From assembly GCA_004375785.1 (NCBI GenBank), contig SOKM01000117.1, forward strand, positions 1 to 7,136: a stretch of DNA of 7,136 nucleotides. Reading direction: 5' to 3'. The position numbers were made by a program, and so were the translations under genes. The DNA comes from Candidatus Cloacimonadota bacterium (GTDB taxonomy: Bacteria; Hydrothermota; E44-bin80). The notes under the pieces are model-generated. The model worked only from the letters and a program-made list of their open reading frames with translations, was not told where the DNA came from and searched no databases. This document shows, one piece after another, positions 1 through 5,247 of this stretch. Each line of letters begins with the position of its first letter. Positions within the stretch are counted from its first letter, which is position 1.

Positions 1-8
1 ATTATAAC

Positions 9-81
9 AGCGAAGCGTTTTCTTACAGCATTTGCGTTTGTTTACAACGAAGTGTTCGTTTACAGCTTCGCATTTGTTTAC
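9..81. repeat. Four degenerate tandem copies of an ~18-bp unit
   Basis: Four head-to-tail units lie at 9-26, 27-45, 46-63 and 64-81. They are 18, 19, 18 and 18 bp long, and each ends in TTAC (TTTAC in three of them). Each begins A(G/A)C followed by a variable GAAG or TTTG/TTCG core. Unit 3 contains a perfect 6-bp palindrome with a 3-nt loop (AACGAA / TTCGTT, 46-60). GCGAAGC in unit 1 (10-16) is the reverse complement of GCTTCGC in unit 4 (65-71). The array starts close to the window edge and may extend to the left. No unique spacers separate the units, so this is not a CRISPR array. Function is unknown. It could be a decayed intergenic tandem repeat or part of a dispersed repeat family. Confidence 0.65.
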
Positions 82-149
82 ACTTTTTCCTTTATAATTT
101 TTATCCATTGTCCGTTTCATCTATTCATTATCTTCGGTTTTCTTTTACC

Positions 150-284
150 GCTGCTGAGCAGCCACTTCCGTTCATCTTTGATGAATCACCACCGTACTGA
201 GTCTGTCGAAGGACTCATACCGTTACGAAGTAACCCCTATTTATCCTCCGAAACCTTGGTGTAGGAGGACCGTTCCACAAGAAC
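150..284. other. Gene-free stretch with six consecutive short hairpins
   Basis: Positions 1-319 hold no credible gene, but 150-284 carries stem-loops almost end to end. GCTGCT/AGCAGC is at 150-162. TTCATC/GATGAA with a 3-nt loop is at 171-185. TGAGTC/GACTCA with an 8-nt loop is at 198-217. GTTAC/GTAAC with a GAA loop is at 222-234. TCCTCC/GGAGGA, with inner ACC/GGT, is at 244-269. GTTC/GAAC is at 272-284. The stretch lies just downstream of the minus-strand tRNA, so it could be transcribed with it. None of the hairpins is followed by a T-run on either strand, so no intrinsic terminator can be claimed. The TGAGTC-TGTCGAAG-GACTCA element resembles common dispersed intergenic palindromes. A structured RNA is possible but unproven. 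Confidence 0.5.
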
Positions 285-319
285 TCTTCTCTACTTACTC
301 CTTGCTTTCTTATACATCG

Positions 320-393
320 TGGCGGCGAAGGGATTTGAACCCCTGACACGCGGATTATGATTCCGCTGCTCTAACCGACTGAGCTACGCCGCC
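320..393 (-). tRNA. tRNA with CAU anticodon, probably elongator tRNA-Met
   Basis: This 74-nt cloverleaf reads from 393 down to 320. The acceptor stem GGCGGCG/CGCCGCC is perfect and the discriminator base is A. The D arm is GCTC/GAGC with GG in its loop. The anticodon stem GCGGA/TCCGC encloses a 7-nt loop ATCATAA, giving anticodon CAT. The variable loop is GTGTC, and the T arm has a TTCAAAT loop and one G-T pair in its stem. G1 pairs with C72, so this is not an initiator tRNA, which would be unpaired there. The GGCGGCGTAGCTCAG start fits elongator Met better than the lysidine-modified Ile2 tRNA, which shares the CAU anticodon. Position 32 is A rather than the usual pyrimidine. The CCA end is not encoded, so a CCA-adding enzyme is needed. 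Confidence 0.93.
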
Positions 394-407
394 CTTGAAT
401 TTTGGAA

Positions 408-436
408 TATATAACATAGAGCATTTCACTTGTCAA
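408..436 (-). promoter_or_regulatory. Sigma-70 promoter of the tRNA gene
   Basis: Read on the minus strand, a perfect -35 TTGACA (436-431) is separated by exactly 17 bp from TATATA (413-408), a close match to TATAAT. Transcription would start near 401, about 8 nt before the mature tRNA 5' end at 393. The spacing and the position directly upstream of the tRNA make this a strong call. Confidence 0.85.
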
Positions 437-480
437 TTACTTTTTGCAGGAAATGTCAAGCCAAAATCGTAATGACCTCT

Positions 481-598
481 GAAAAATTTCCAATCAACAA
501 ATTCCAAACAATATACAAATTCCAAAATAGCAATAACTTAAAGGGTTTTCTGTTTTTGGTATTGTTTTTTATTTGTACATTGAGATTTGGAAATTTTC
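481..598. repeat. Long imperfect inverted repeat, MITE-like relic
   Basis: The 342-nt gap between the tRNA and rpsU holds no gene beyond its two promoters, but this AT-rich segment folds back on itself. The outer arm GAAAAATTTCCAA (481-493) matches TTGGAAATTTTC (587-598) over 12 bp with one extra A. The inner arm CAATATACAAAT (509-520) matches ATTTGTACATTG (571-582) at 11 of 12 positions. The left arm also repeats AAATTCCAA or AAATTTCCAA three times (485, 499 and 517). No open reading frame in it looks protein-like. The structure suggests a small non-coding transposable element or its remnant. Terminal target-site duplications could not be identified with confidence. Confidence 0.5.
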
Positions 599-665
599 AT
601 TTGATTTCTATCGTTTTTTTGTCTCTTATATTCTCTTTCAATCCCTGTTAATTTTTGTTTTTTCC

Positions 666-694
666 TTGACATTTTGGCAAATTTATGCTATATT
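666..694 (+). promoter_or_regulatory. Main promoter of the rpsU-mutS2-dnaG-rpoD operon
   Basis: A perfect -35 TTGACA (666-671), a 17-bp spacer and TATATT (689-694) stand 42 nt before the rpsU start. Transcription would begin near 701 and give a leader of about 35 nt. The elements match the sequences expected for the primary sigma factor encoded at the end of this operon, so the operon is probably transcribed by its own product. Confidence 0.87.
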
Positions 695-718
695 TATATT
701 TAGAAAAGATATGAAAGA

Positions 719-724
719 AAGGAG
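719..724 (+). promoter_or_regulatory. Ribosome binding site that decides the rpsU start
   Basis: AAGGAG followed by TGAGG gives an extended match to the anti-Shine-Dalgarno. It directly overlaps the GTG at 724, which rules that codon out. It lies 11 nt before the GTG at 736, with GAGG (726-729) 6 nt before it, so 736 is the supported start. Confidence 0.6.
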
Positions 725-735
725 TGAGGCAAGGA

Positions 736-942
736 GTGCCGAGTGTTAAGATACGTGATGGTGAAAGTTTTGAAGGTGCGCTTCGCAGATTTAAGAGAAT
801 CTGCGAGCAGGAAGGTATATTAAGCGAAATTAAAAAGCATCAACATTTTGAAAAGCCAAGCGAAAAAAAGAAAAAAAAGATGATTGCTGCAAAAAGAAAA
901 CTGAGAAGATTTGGACTACCTAATTACACAAAGTTTTCTTGA
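736..942 (+). CDS. rpsU: Small ribosomal subunit protein bS21
   Basis: This 68-residue basic protein is S21, a component of the 30S subunit platform near the 3' end of 16S rRNA that assists translation initiation. The opening VPSVKIRDGESFEGALRRFKR matches the conserved S21 N-terminus, with the ALRRFKR core. The C-terminal half is Lys-rich (a run of five Lys) and carries the KRKLRR pattern typical of the family. Length is normal for S21 (about 58-71). The GTG at 736 is preferred over the GTG at 724 because family members begin at this Pro and the upstream GTG is inside the Shine-Dalgarno. It is the first gene of the operon, and mutS2 follows after 7 nt. In E. coli and many other bacteria rpsU also heads the operon with dnaG and rpoD. 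Confidence 0.94.
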   Translation: MPSVKIRDGESFEGALRRFKRICEQEGILSEIKKHQHFEKPSEKKKKKMIAAKRKLRRFGLPNYTKFS

Positions 943-949
943 CCTTTAG

Positions 950-3271
950 ATGCATTTTACCTCTGAAATTCTACTCCTTTTAGAATTTGATAGACTTAGG
1001 AAAGTCATATCAAATTTCTCTTTTTCTATTTTAGGAAGAGAAGCCATTCTTTCTATTGTTCCCCAAAAAGAGAAAAGCGAAGAGACAGTTTCCCTCGTAA
1101 AAGAGTTTAGATTGCTCTTGAATTCTACACGAATCTTTCCCGTTCCTCAAGATAAGGATATAAGACCGATTCTTAAGAAGGTTAAGGAAGGTGTTGAGTA
1201 TCTATCCATTAAAGAGCTTTTTCACACAGGAGAGGTTACAAGGGATTATAAGAAAGTAGGGTTTTTTCTTGGGAAACTTCCTTCCGAGTATAAAAACATA
1301 GCAAAACTTGGTTTTTTTTCAAAAAAACTCCCTGACTTATATGAAAAAATCCAAAAAATAATTGATGAAAATGGGGAGATAAAGGACAATGCCTCAGCTG
1401 AATTGAAGTCAATCAGGTCAGGTTTCAGAAGGTCGCATAAGAAACTTTTAAGTGCTGCAAACAACCTTATCTCTGAAAAAAAGAGGTTTCTTCAGGAGGA
1501 AATTTTTACAACAAAAGAGGGAAGAATTGTTCTTCCCGTTCTTTTCTCGAAGAAGAAAAATGTTAGAGGGATTGTTCATAGTATCTCTCAAACACAGAAC
1601 ACAATTTTTATAGAGCCTGTAGAACTTGTCGAATTGAACAACGAATGTGCTACTTTTAAGTTAAGGGAAGAAGAAGAGATAAAGAGGCTGTTGAGAACAC
1701 TTACAAAAGAGATTCAAAATAATATTGATTGCTATGAGAAATCTATCGAAGAAATGCGGGAAATTGATAAATTATATGCAATTGCATCATTCAGCGAAAA
1801 ATACAATCTTACGCCGCCACTTTTTTCGAAAGAACCTTATCTTGTAATCAGGAAAGGGAAACACCCTCTTCTTTTAATTAAAAAAGGAAAGGATGGTGTT
1901 GTCCCTTTCGATATTGAACTCGGTAGAAAGTCAAAAATACTTCTTATAAGCGGGCCCAATATGGGAGGGAAAACTGTTCTCTTAAAGAGTATTGGAATTA
2001 TTACGCTGATGGCTTATGCCGGTATGCATATACCAGCAAAGGAAGATTCAATGATTCCCGATATTGATGCCATTTATGCAGATATTGGTGATAAGCAGTC
2101 TATAGAGATGGACCTATCAACATTTTCATCTCATATCAAAAATATCACTGCTGCACTAAAGAATGTAACGAAAAGGTCTCTTGTTCTCCTCGATGAGATT
2201 GGTGTTGGAACAGATCCTGAAGAAGGAATGGGGATAGCTATGGCAACCCTTGAAAAACTGGCTGAAAAGGGTGCTCTCACCTTTGCGACGACCCATTATG
2301 GGAAGCTCAAACATTTTGTTGCTGAAAGAAAAACCATGGTAAATGCTTCTATGGATTTTAACATAAAAAAAGGTATACCAACATACCATCTATCACTGGG
2401 AATTCCTGGCATTTCACACGGTTTTGCAGTTGCTGAAAAGATGGGATTTCCTGCTGAGCTTTTGAGTAAAGCGAAGTCTTACATCGATAAAAACGTACTA
2501 AGAACCGATGAATTGCTCTGCTCACTTGGTGAATTAATGAAAAAGGTTGAGAATGAAAAGAAGATTATCGATGAAGAGAGAAAAAAACTCGATTCTCTTC
2601 TTGCAGAGTATGACATGAAGTATCGAGAAATCAGAGCAAGAGAGAAGGAATTCCTGAAAGATGCAAAGCATCGGGCAGAAGGGATCGTATACTCAACGAG
2701 AAGAGAAATGGAGAATCTTGTAAAAGAAATAAGAGAATCACAGGCATCAAAAGAAGATATTAAGAAGGCAAAAGAGAAAATATCAAAGAAACTACAGCAT
2801 TTCAAAAAAGAGGCAGAGATAAAAAAGGAGAAGGGATTTTCTTTGGGTGACTATGTTTATTCGAATCAACTAAAAATTTCGGGAAAAATAATAGAGATTT
2901 TGGAAGGGTACGCAAGGGTAGAGGGTGAGAAGTTTCGTTTCCTGACACCTTTTGAGGCTTTAGAGTTAAAAAGAGATAAAGGGAAGAAAGAAGAAAAAGA
3001 TATGGTGTTTATAGATAAAAAGGATGTGAATTTTGAGATTGATATTAGAGGACTCCTTGCTGAAGAAGCAGAAATCAGGGTGACAAGATTCATTGACGAT
3101 ACTTTCCTCTCAGGTTTATCAACAATTTATATTATCCACGGTAAGGGTAGTGGCGCTTTAAGGGAAACTGTCTCAGAGATTCTTAAAAAAGATAAAAGGA
3201 TTGAAGAGTTTAGGCTTGGATACTGGAATGAGGGTGGAAGTGGGGTTACAATAGCCAAATTAAAAATTTAA
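950..3271 (+). CDS. mutS2: MutS2 family ATPase with C-terminal Smr domain
   Basis: The 773-residue protein has the full MutS2 layout and normal family length. Residues 1-290 or so are the core and lever helices. The ABC-type ATPase has Walker A GPNMGGKT at 335-342 and Walker B LVLLDE at 411-416, followed by ATTHYGKLK. A charged coiled coil spans about 513-627, a KOW-like segment about 633-680, and the Smr domain 698-773 with DIRG (698-701) and HGKGSGALR (730-738). No mismatch-recognition domain I is present, as expected for MutS2. Family members suppress recombination in some bacteria and act on collided ribosomes in Bacillus subtilis; which applies here is inference. The ATG at 950 directly follows an in-frame TAG and has no visible Shine-Dalgarno, so translation probably depends on coupling to rpsU, whose stop lies 7 nt upstream. 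Confidence 0.95.
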   Translation: MHFTSEILLLLEFDRLRKVISNFSFSILGREAILSIVPQKEKSEETVSLVKEFRLLLNSTRIFPVPQDKDIRPILKKVKEGVEYLSIKELFHTGEVTRDYKKVGFFLGKLPSEYKNIAKLGFFSKKLPDLYEKIQKIIDENGEIKDNASAELKSIRSGFRRSHKKLLSAANNLISEKKRFLQEEIFTTKEGRIVLPVLFSKKKNVRGIVHSISQTQNTIFIEPVELVELNNECATFKLREEEEIKRLLRTLTKEIQNNIDCYEKSIEEMREIDKLYAIASFSEKYNLTPPLFSKEPYLVIRKGKHPLLLIKKGKDGVVPFDIELGRKSKILLISGPNMGGKTVLLKSIGIITLMAYAGMHIPAKEDSMIPDIDAIYADIGDKQSIEMDLSTFSSHIKNITAALKNVTKRSLVLLDEIGVGTDPEEGMGIAMATLEKLAEKGALTFATTHYGKLKHFVAERKTMVNASMDFNIKKGIPTYHLSLGIPGISHGFAVAEKMGFPAELLSKAKSYIDKNVLRTDELLCSLGELMKKVENEKKIIDEERKKLDSLLAEYDMKYREIRAREKEFLKDAKHRAEGIVYSTRREMENLVKEIRESQASKEDIKKAKEKISKKLQHFKKEAEIKKEKGFSLGDYVYSNQLKISGKIIEILEGYARVEGEKFRFLTPFEALELKRDKGKKEEKDMVFIDKKDVNFEIDIRGLLAEEAEIRVTRFIDDTFLSGLSTIYIIHGKGSGALRETVSEILKKDKRIEEFRLGYWNEGGSGVTIAKLKI

Positions 3272-3274
3272 AAA

Positions 3275-3295
3275 AAATTTGCAAAAATCAAATTT
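3275..3295. repeat. 7-bp perfect inverted repeat after the mutS2 stop
   Basis: AAATTTG (3275-3281) and CAAATTT (3289-3295) flank a 7-nt loop, starting 4 nt after the mutS2 stop codon. It is all AT except the closing G-C pair and is not followed by a T-run on the + strand, so it is a weak terminator at best. It overlaps the -35 and spacer of the putative dnaG promoter, so a protein binding site is another possibility. Confidence 0.4.
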
Positions 3296-3307
3296 CCTTA
3301 TTATATT
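3279..3307 (+). promoter_or_regulatory. Putative secondary promoter for dnaG-rpoD
   Basis: TTGCAA (3279-3284, 4 of 6 matches to TTGACA) and TATATT (3302-3307, 5 of 6 matches) are separated by the optimal 17 bp. Transcription would start near 3314 and give a leader of about 170 nt before dnaG. AT-rich intergenic DNA often yields such matches by chance, so the call is moderate. A separate supply of dnaG-rpoD mRNA would make sense if the downstream hairpin reduces read-through. Confidence 0.4.
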
Positions 3308-3380
3308 GTTAGAGATGTATAAAAGTAAGAAAACAATTGGTAAAAAAAACCCTTTTAGATTTTGTTATACATATTAAATT

Positions 3381-3421
3381 GGAGATGGTGAAGAAAAAGT
3401 TGGAATTATCCATCTTTTTTT
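3381..3421 (+). terminator. Terminator-like hairpin in the dnaG leader, possible attenuator
   Basis: AGATGG (3383-3388) pairs with CCATCT (3410-3415). The helix can be extended outward by two G-T pairs and inward by three pairs across a one-base bulge. The 3' arm runs directly into seven Ts (3415-3421), the arrangement of an intrinsic terminator. The GC content and loop size make it weak, so partial termination is the likely effect. It lies between mutS2 and dnaG, about 65 nt before the dnaG start. In E. coli a terminator inside the rpsU-dnaG gap keeps primase low, and this could serve the same purpose. That comparison is inference. Confidence 0.5.
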
Positions 3422-3438
3422 AGGTTTTTACAATTTAT

Positions 3439-3468
3439 ATTGGATAAAATTGCGGAACAATTTCCAAT
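3439..3468 (+). promoter_or_regulatory. Hairpin just upstream of the dnaG ribosome binding site
   Basis: ATTGG (3439-3443) pairs with CCAAT (3464-3468). After a 3-nt bulge, AAATTG (3447-3452) pairs with CAATTT (3458-3463) around a CGGAA loop, 11 bp in all. It ends 6 nt before the GGAG of dnaG and could affect ribosome access or mRNA stability. It may compete with a longer-range pairing between 3335-3346 and 3425-3435. No known riboswitch class is recognised. Confidence 0.45.
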
Positions 3469-3474
3469 CGTCCT

Positions 3475-3478
3475 GGAG
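3475..3478 (+). promoter_or_regulatory. Ribosome binding site of dnaG
   Basis: GGAG sits 8 nt before the ATG at 3487, a normal spacing. It supports this start, which also matches the usual N-terminus of DnaG. Confidence 0.7.
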
Positions 3479-3486
3479 TCCTTTTA

Positions 3487-5247
3487 ATGGCAAGATATTA
3501 TTTGAGTCAGGAGAAAATTGAGGAAATAAGGGAAGCGGCAGATATAATTGATATTATTAGCGAATATATCCCGATAAAAAAAAGAGGAAAGAATTTTACA
3601 GGTCTCTGTCCTTTTCATTCTGAGAAAAAGCCCTCTTTCACTGTTTCACCAATAAAACAGCTCTACCACTGTTTCGGTTGTGGTGCTAGTGGAAATATTA
3701 TTACCTTCGTTATGAACTATGAGTCTCTATCTTTCATTGAGGCGATAGAGATACTTGCAAAGAAATTTGGTATAAAACTTGATAGAAAATCGGCACAGGG
3801 CAAAGATAAAATCAGACAGGAATTACTGGATGTGAATGATTTTGCTTTCGAGTTTTTTAAAAAGAGCCTTATGCAGGAATCGGGGAAAATGGCAATTACA
3901 TATTTAATAAAGAGGGGTATAGACCCAGCAACAAGAGGAGATTTTGGGATAGGATATGTGCCTGGTGGATGGGACAACCTGTTAAAAGCGGCGCAGAAAG
4001 AGGGAATATCTAAGACCATACTCCATTCTGCCGGGCTTTTAGTAAAAAATGAAAAAGGAAGTTTCTATGACAGATTCAGGAACCGTATTATCTTTCCTTT
4101 CTATAATTCTATCGGTAAAAAGATTGGATTTGCAGGAAGGACACTCGAGGACGAAGTGCCAAAATATTTGAATATTTCAGAAACACCGCTGTATAAAAAA
4201 AGATATACTCTATACGGACTTTATCAGGGAAAAGAAGAGATACGAAAAACCGATAAGTGTCTTGTTGTTGAGGGATATATGGATCTACTTACATTATATC
4301 AGGCAGGTTTCAAGAATGCTGTTGCAATCTCAGGAACCTCATTAACAGACGAGCAGGCAAAATTTATCAGGAAATATACAAGAAATATCTATATTTCTTT
4401 TGATGCTGATAGATCAGGAAAGGATGCTACATTACGAGGAATCTCAATTTTTATAAAGAACGGATTAGTACCATTTATAATAACCCTTATAAAAGGAAAG
4501 GACCCTGATGAAATAATCAGAAAGGAGGGTAGAGAGGAATTTCAGAGACTGATTGCTAATGCAGAGCACTTTGTAGATTTTAAGATGAGGTTTTTACTAT
4601 CCAAGTATGATTTAAAAAAAACAGTCGAAAAAACAAAGGTTGTAAAAGAGATAAGAAGAACTTTAACCCAGGTAAAAGATTTGACAGAGAGACAGATGTG
4701 GTTGAATAAGATTTCAAAGAAACTTTCTGTTGATGAATCCGTTTTGATAAGTGGTGGTAAGAGTGCAAAGAATAAAGAACAATTTATGCCTTCTATTTTA
4801 TCATTAAAAGAGATGTGCTGTGATTTAATTACTCTTCTTGCAATGAGACCTGAAAAATATGAAGAGGTTGTTGGTTTGTTTGAAAATGATAATCTTTTTG
4901 ACGAAACGACTAAAAGCATGATGACTTATATTGAGAAAAAGAAAAAAGAGCAGGAAAAAATAGATGTAGCAGATATTATTGACCTGATAGAAAGCGCTGA
5001 AGAAAGAAAAAGAGTATCAGCTACAAGTTTTAATATTAATGAAGAGAATGTATTGAAGATGCTAAATCAGTATATTAGGAGGATTAAGTCAGTAAAGTTA
5101 AAAGAAAGATGGGATGCGGTAAAAGAAGAGATACAGAGAAAAGAGGGAGATAGTGATGCAGTCCGTGTTCTTTTACAGGAACAAAAAAGAATAGCTTATA
5201 CCTTAAAAACCTTGGGAGGGAATTTTGTTAAGGAAAAAAGAGTTTAA
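3487..5247 (+). CDS. dnaG: DNA primase DnaG
   Basis: The 586-residue primase makes the RNA primers for the lagging strand and for replication start, acting with the DnaB helicase at the fork. The N-terminal CHC2 zinc-binding domain has C41, H44, C62 and C65 in CPFH and CFGC. The RNA polymerase core follows. Its TOPRIM part has EGYMD at 262-266 with catalytic E262, DAD at 306-308 and GKDPDE at 337-342, the metal-binding acidic set, all intact. Residues from about 430 to the end are a helical, charged segment fitting the DnaB-interacting C-terminal domain, which is always poorly conserved. Length is close to E. coli DnaG (581). It follows a 215-nt structured gap after mutS2 and overlaps rpoD by 23 nt, so the last two genes are almost certainly on one mRNA. 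Confidence 0.97.
   Translation: MARYYLSQEKIEEIREAADIIDIISEYIPIKKRGKNFTGLCPFHSEKKPSFTVSPIKQLYHCFGCGASGNIITFVMNYESLSFIEAIEILAKKFGIKLDRKSAQGKDKIRQELLDVNDFAFEFFKKSLMQESGKMAITYLIKRGIDPATRGDFGIGYVPGGWDNLLKAAQKEGISKTILHSAGLLVKNEKGSFYDRFRNRIIFPFYNSIGKKIGFAGRTLEDEVPKYLNISETPLYKKRYTLYGLYQGKEEIRKTDKCLVVEGYMDLLTLYQAGFKNAVAISGTSLTDEQAKFIRKYTRNIYISFDADRSGKDATLRGISIFIKNGLVPFIITLIKGKDPDEIIRKEGREEFQRLIANAEHFVDFKMRFLLSKYDLKKTVEKTKVVKEIRRTLTQVKDLTERQMWLNKISKKLSVDESVLISGGKSAKNKEQFMPSILSLKEMCCDLITLLAMRPEKYEEVVGLFENDNLFDETTKSMMTYIEKKKKEQEKIDVADIIDLIESAEERKRVSATSFNINEENVLKMLNQYIRRIKSVKLKERWDAVKEEIQRKEGDSDAVRVLLQEQKRIAYTLKTLGGNFVKEKRV
5214..5219 (+). promoter_or_regulatory. Ribosome binding site that decides the rpoD TTG start
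   Basis: GGGAGG lies inside the last codons of dnaG, 5 nt before the TTG at 5225. It is the strongest Shine-Dalgarno in the window. The next in-frame ATG lies more than 120 nt downstream, inside conserved sigma region 1.1, so the TTG start is well supported. Confidence 0.75.

Noticed and set aside
9..81. CRISPR array
   Set aside because: The units are degenerate and directly abutting, with no unique spacers, and no cas gene is present.
52..264. 70-residue open reading frame on the + strand
   Set aside because: It has Phe/Ser/Leu-rich low-complexity composition and no ribosome binding site, and it runs through the tandem repeat and the hairpin cluster. No family is recognisable.
430..651. 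73-residue open reading frame on the + strand
   Set aside because: It lies across the tRNA promoter and the fold-back repeat, lacks a ribosome binding site, and its sequence is explained by AT-rich repeat DNA.
724..735. Earlier GTG start for rpsU
   Set aside because: The GTG at 724 overlaps the Shine-Dalgarno itself. S21 proteins normally begin where the GTG at 736 lies.
2479..2805. 108-residue minus-strand frame opposite mutS2
   Set aside because: It is a shadow of the charged coiled-coil codons of mutS2 read in reverse and gives a Ser/Phe-rich nonsense protein.
4681..4710. Internal promoter for rpoD inside dnaG
   Set aside because: TTGACA at 4681 is perfect, but the best -10 at 18-bp spacing is AATAAG, lacking the first and last T. 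It lies inside conserved-length coding sequence and is probably chance.
4542..4919. 125-residue minus-strand frame opposite dnaG
   Set aside because: It is fully inside the dnaG coding region, has no ribosome binding site or recognisable domain, and its composition is that of antisense translation.
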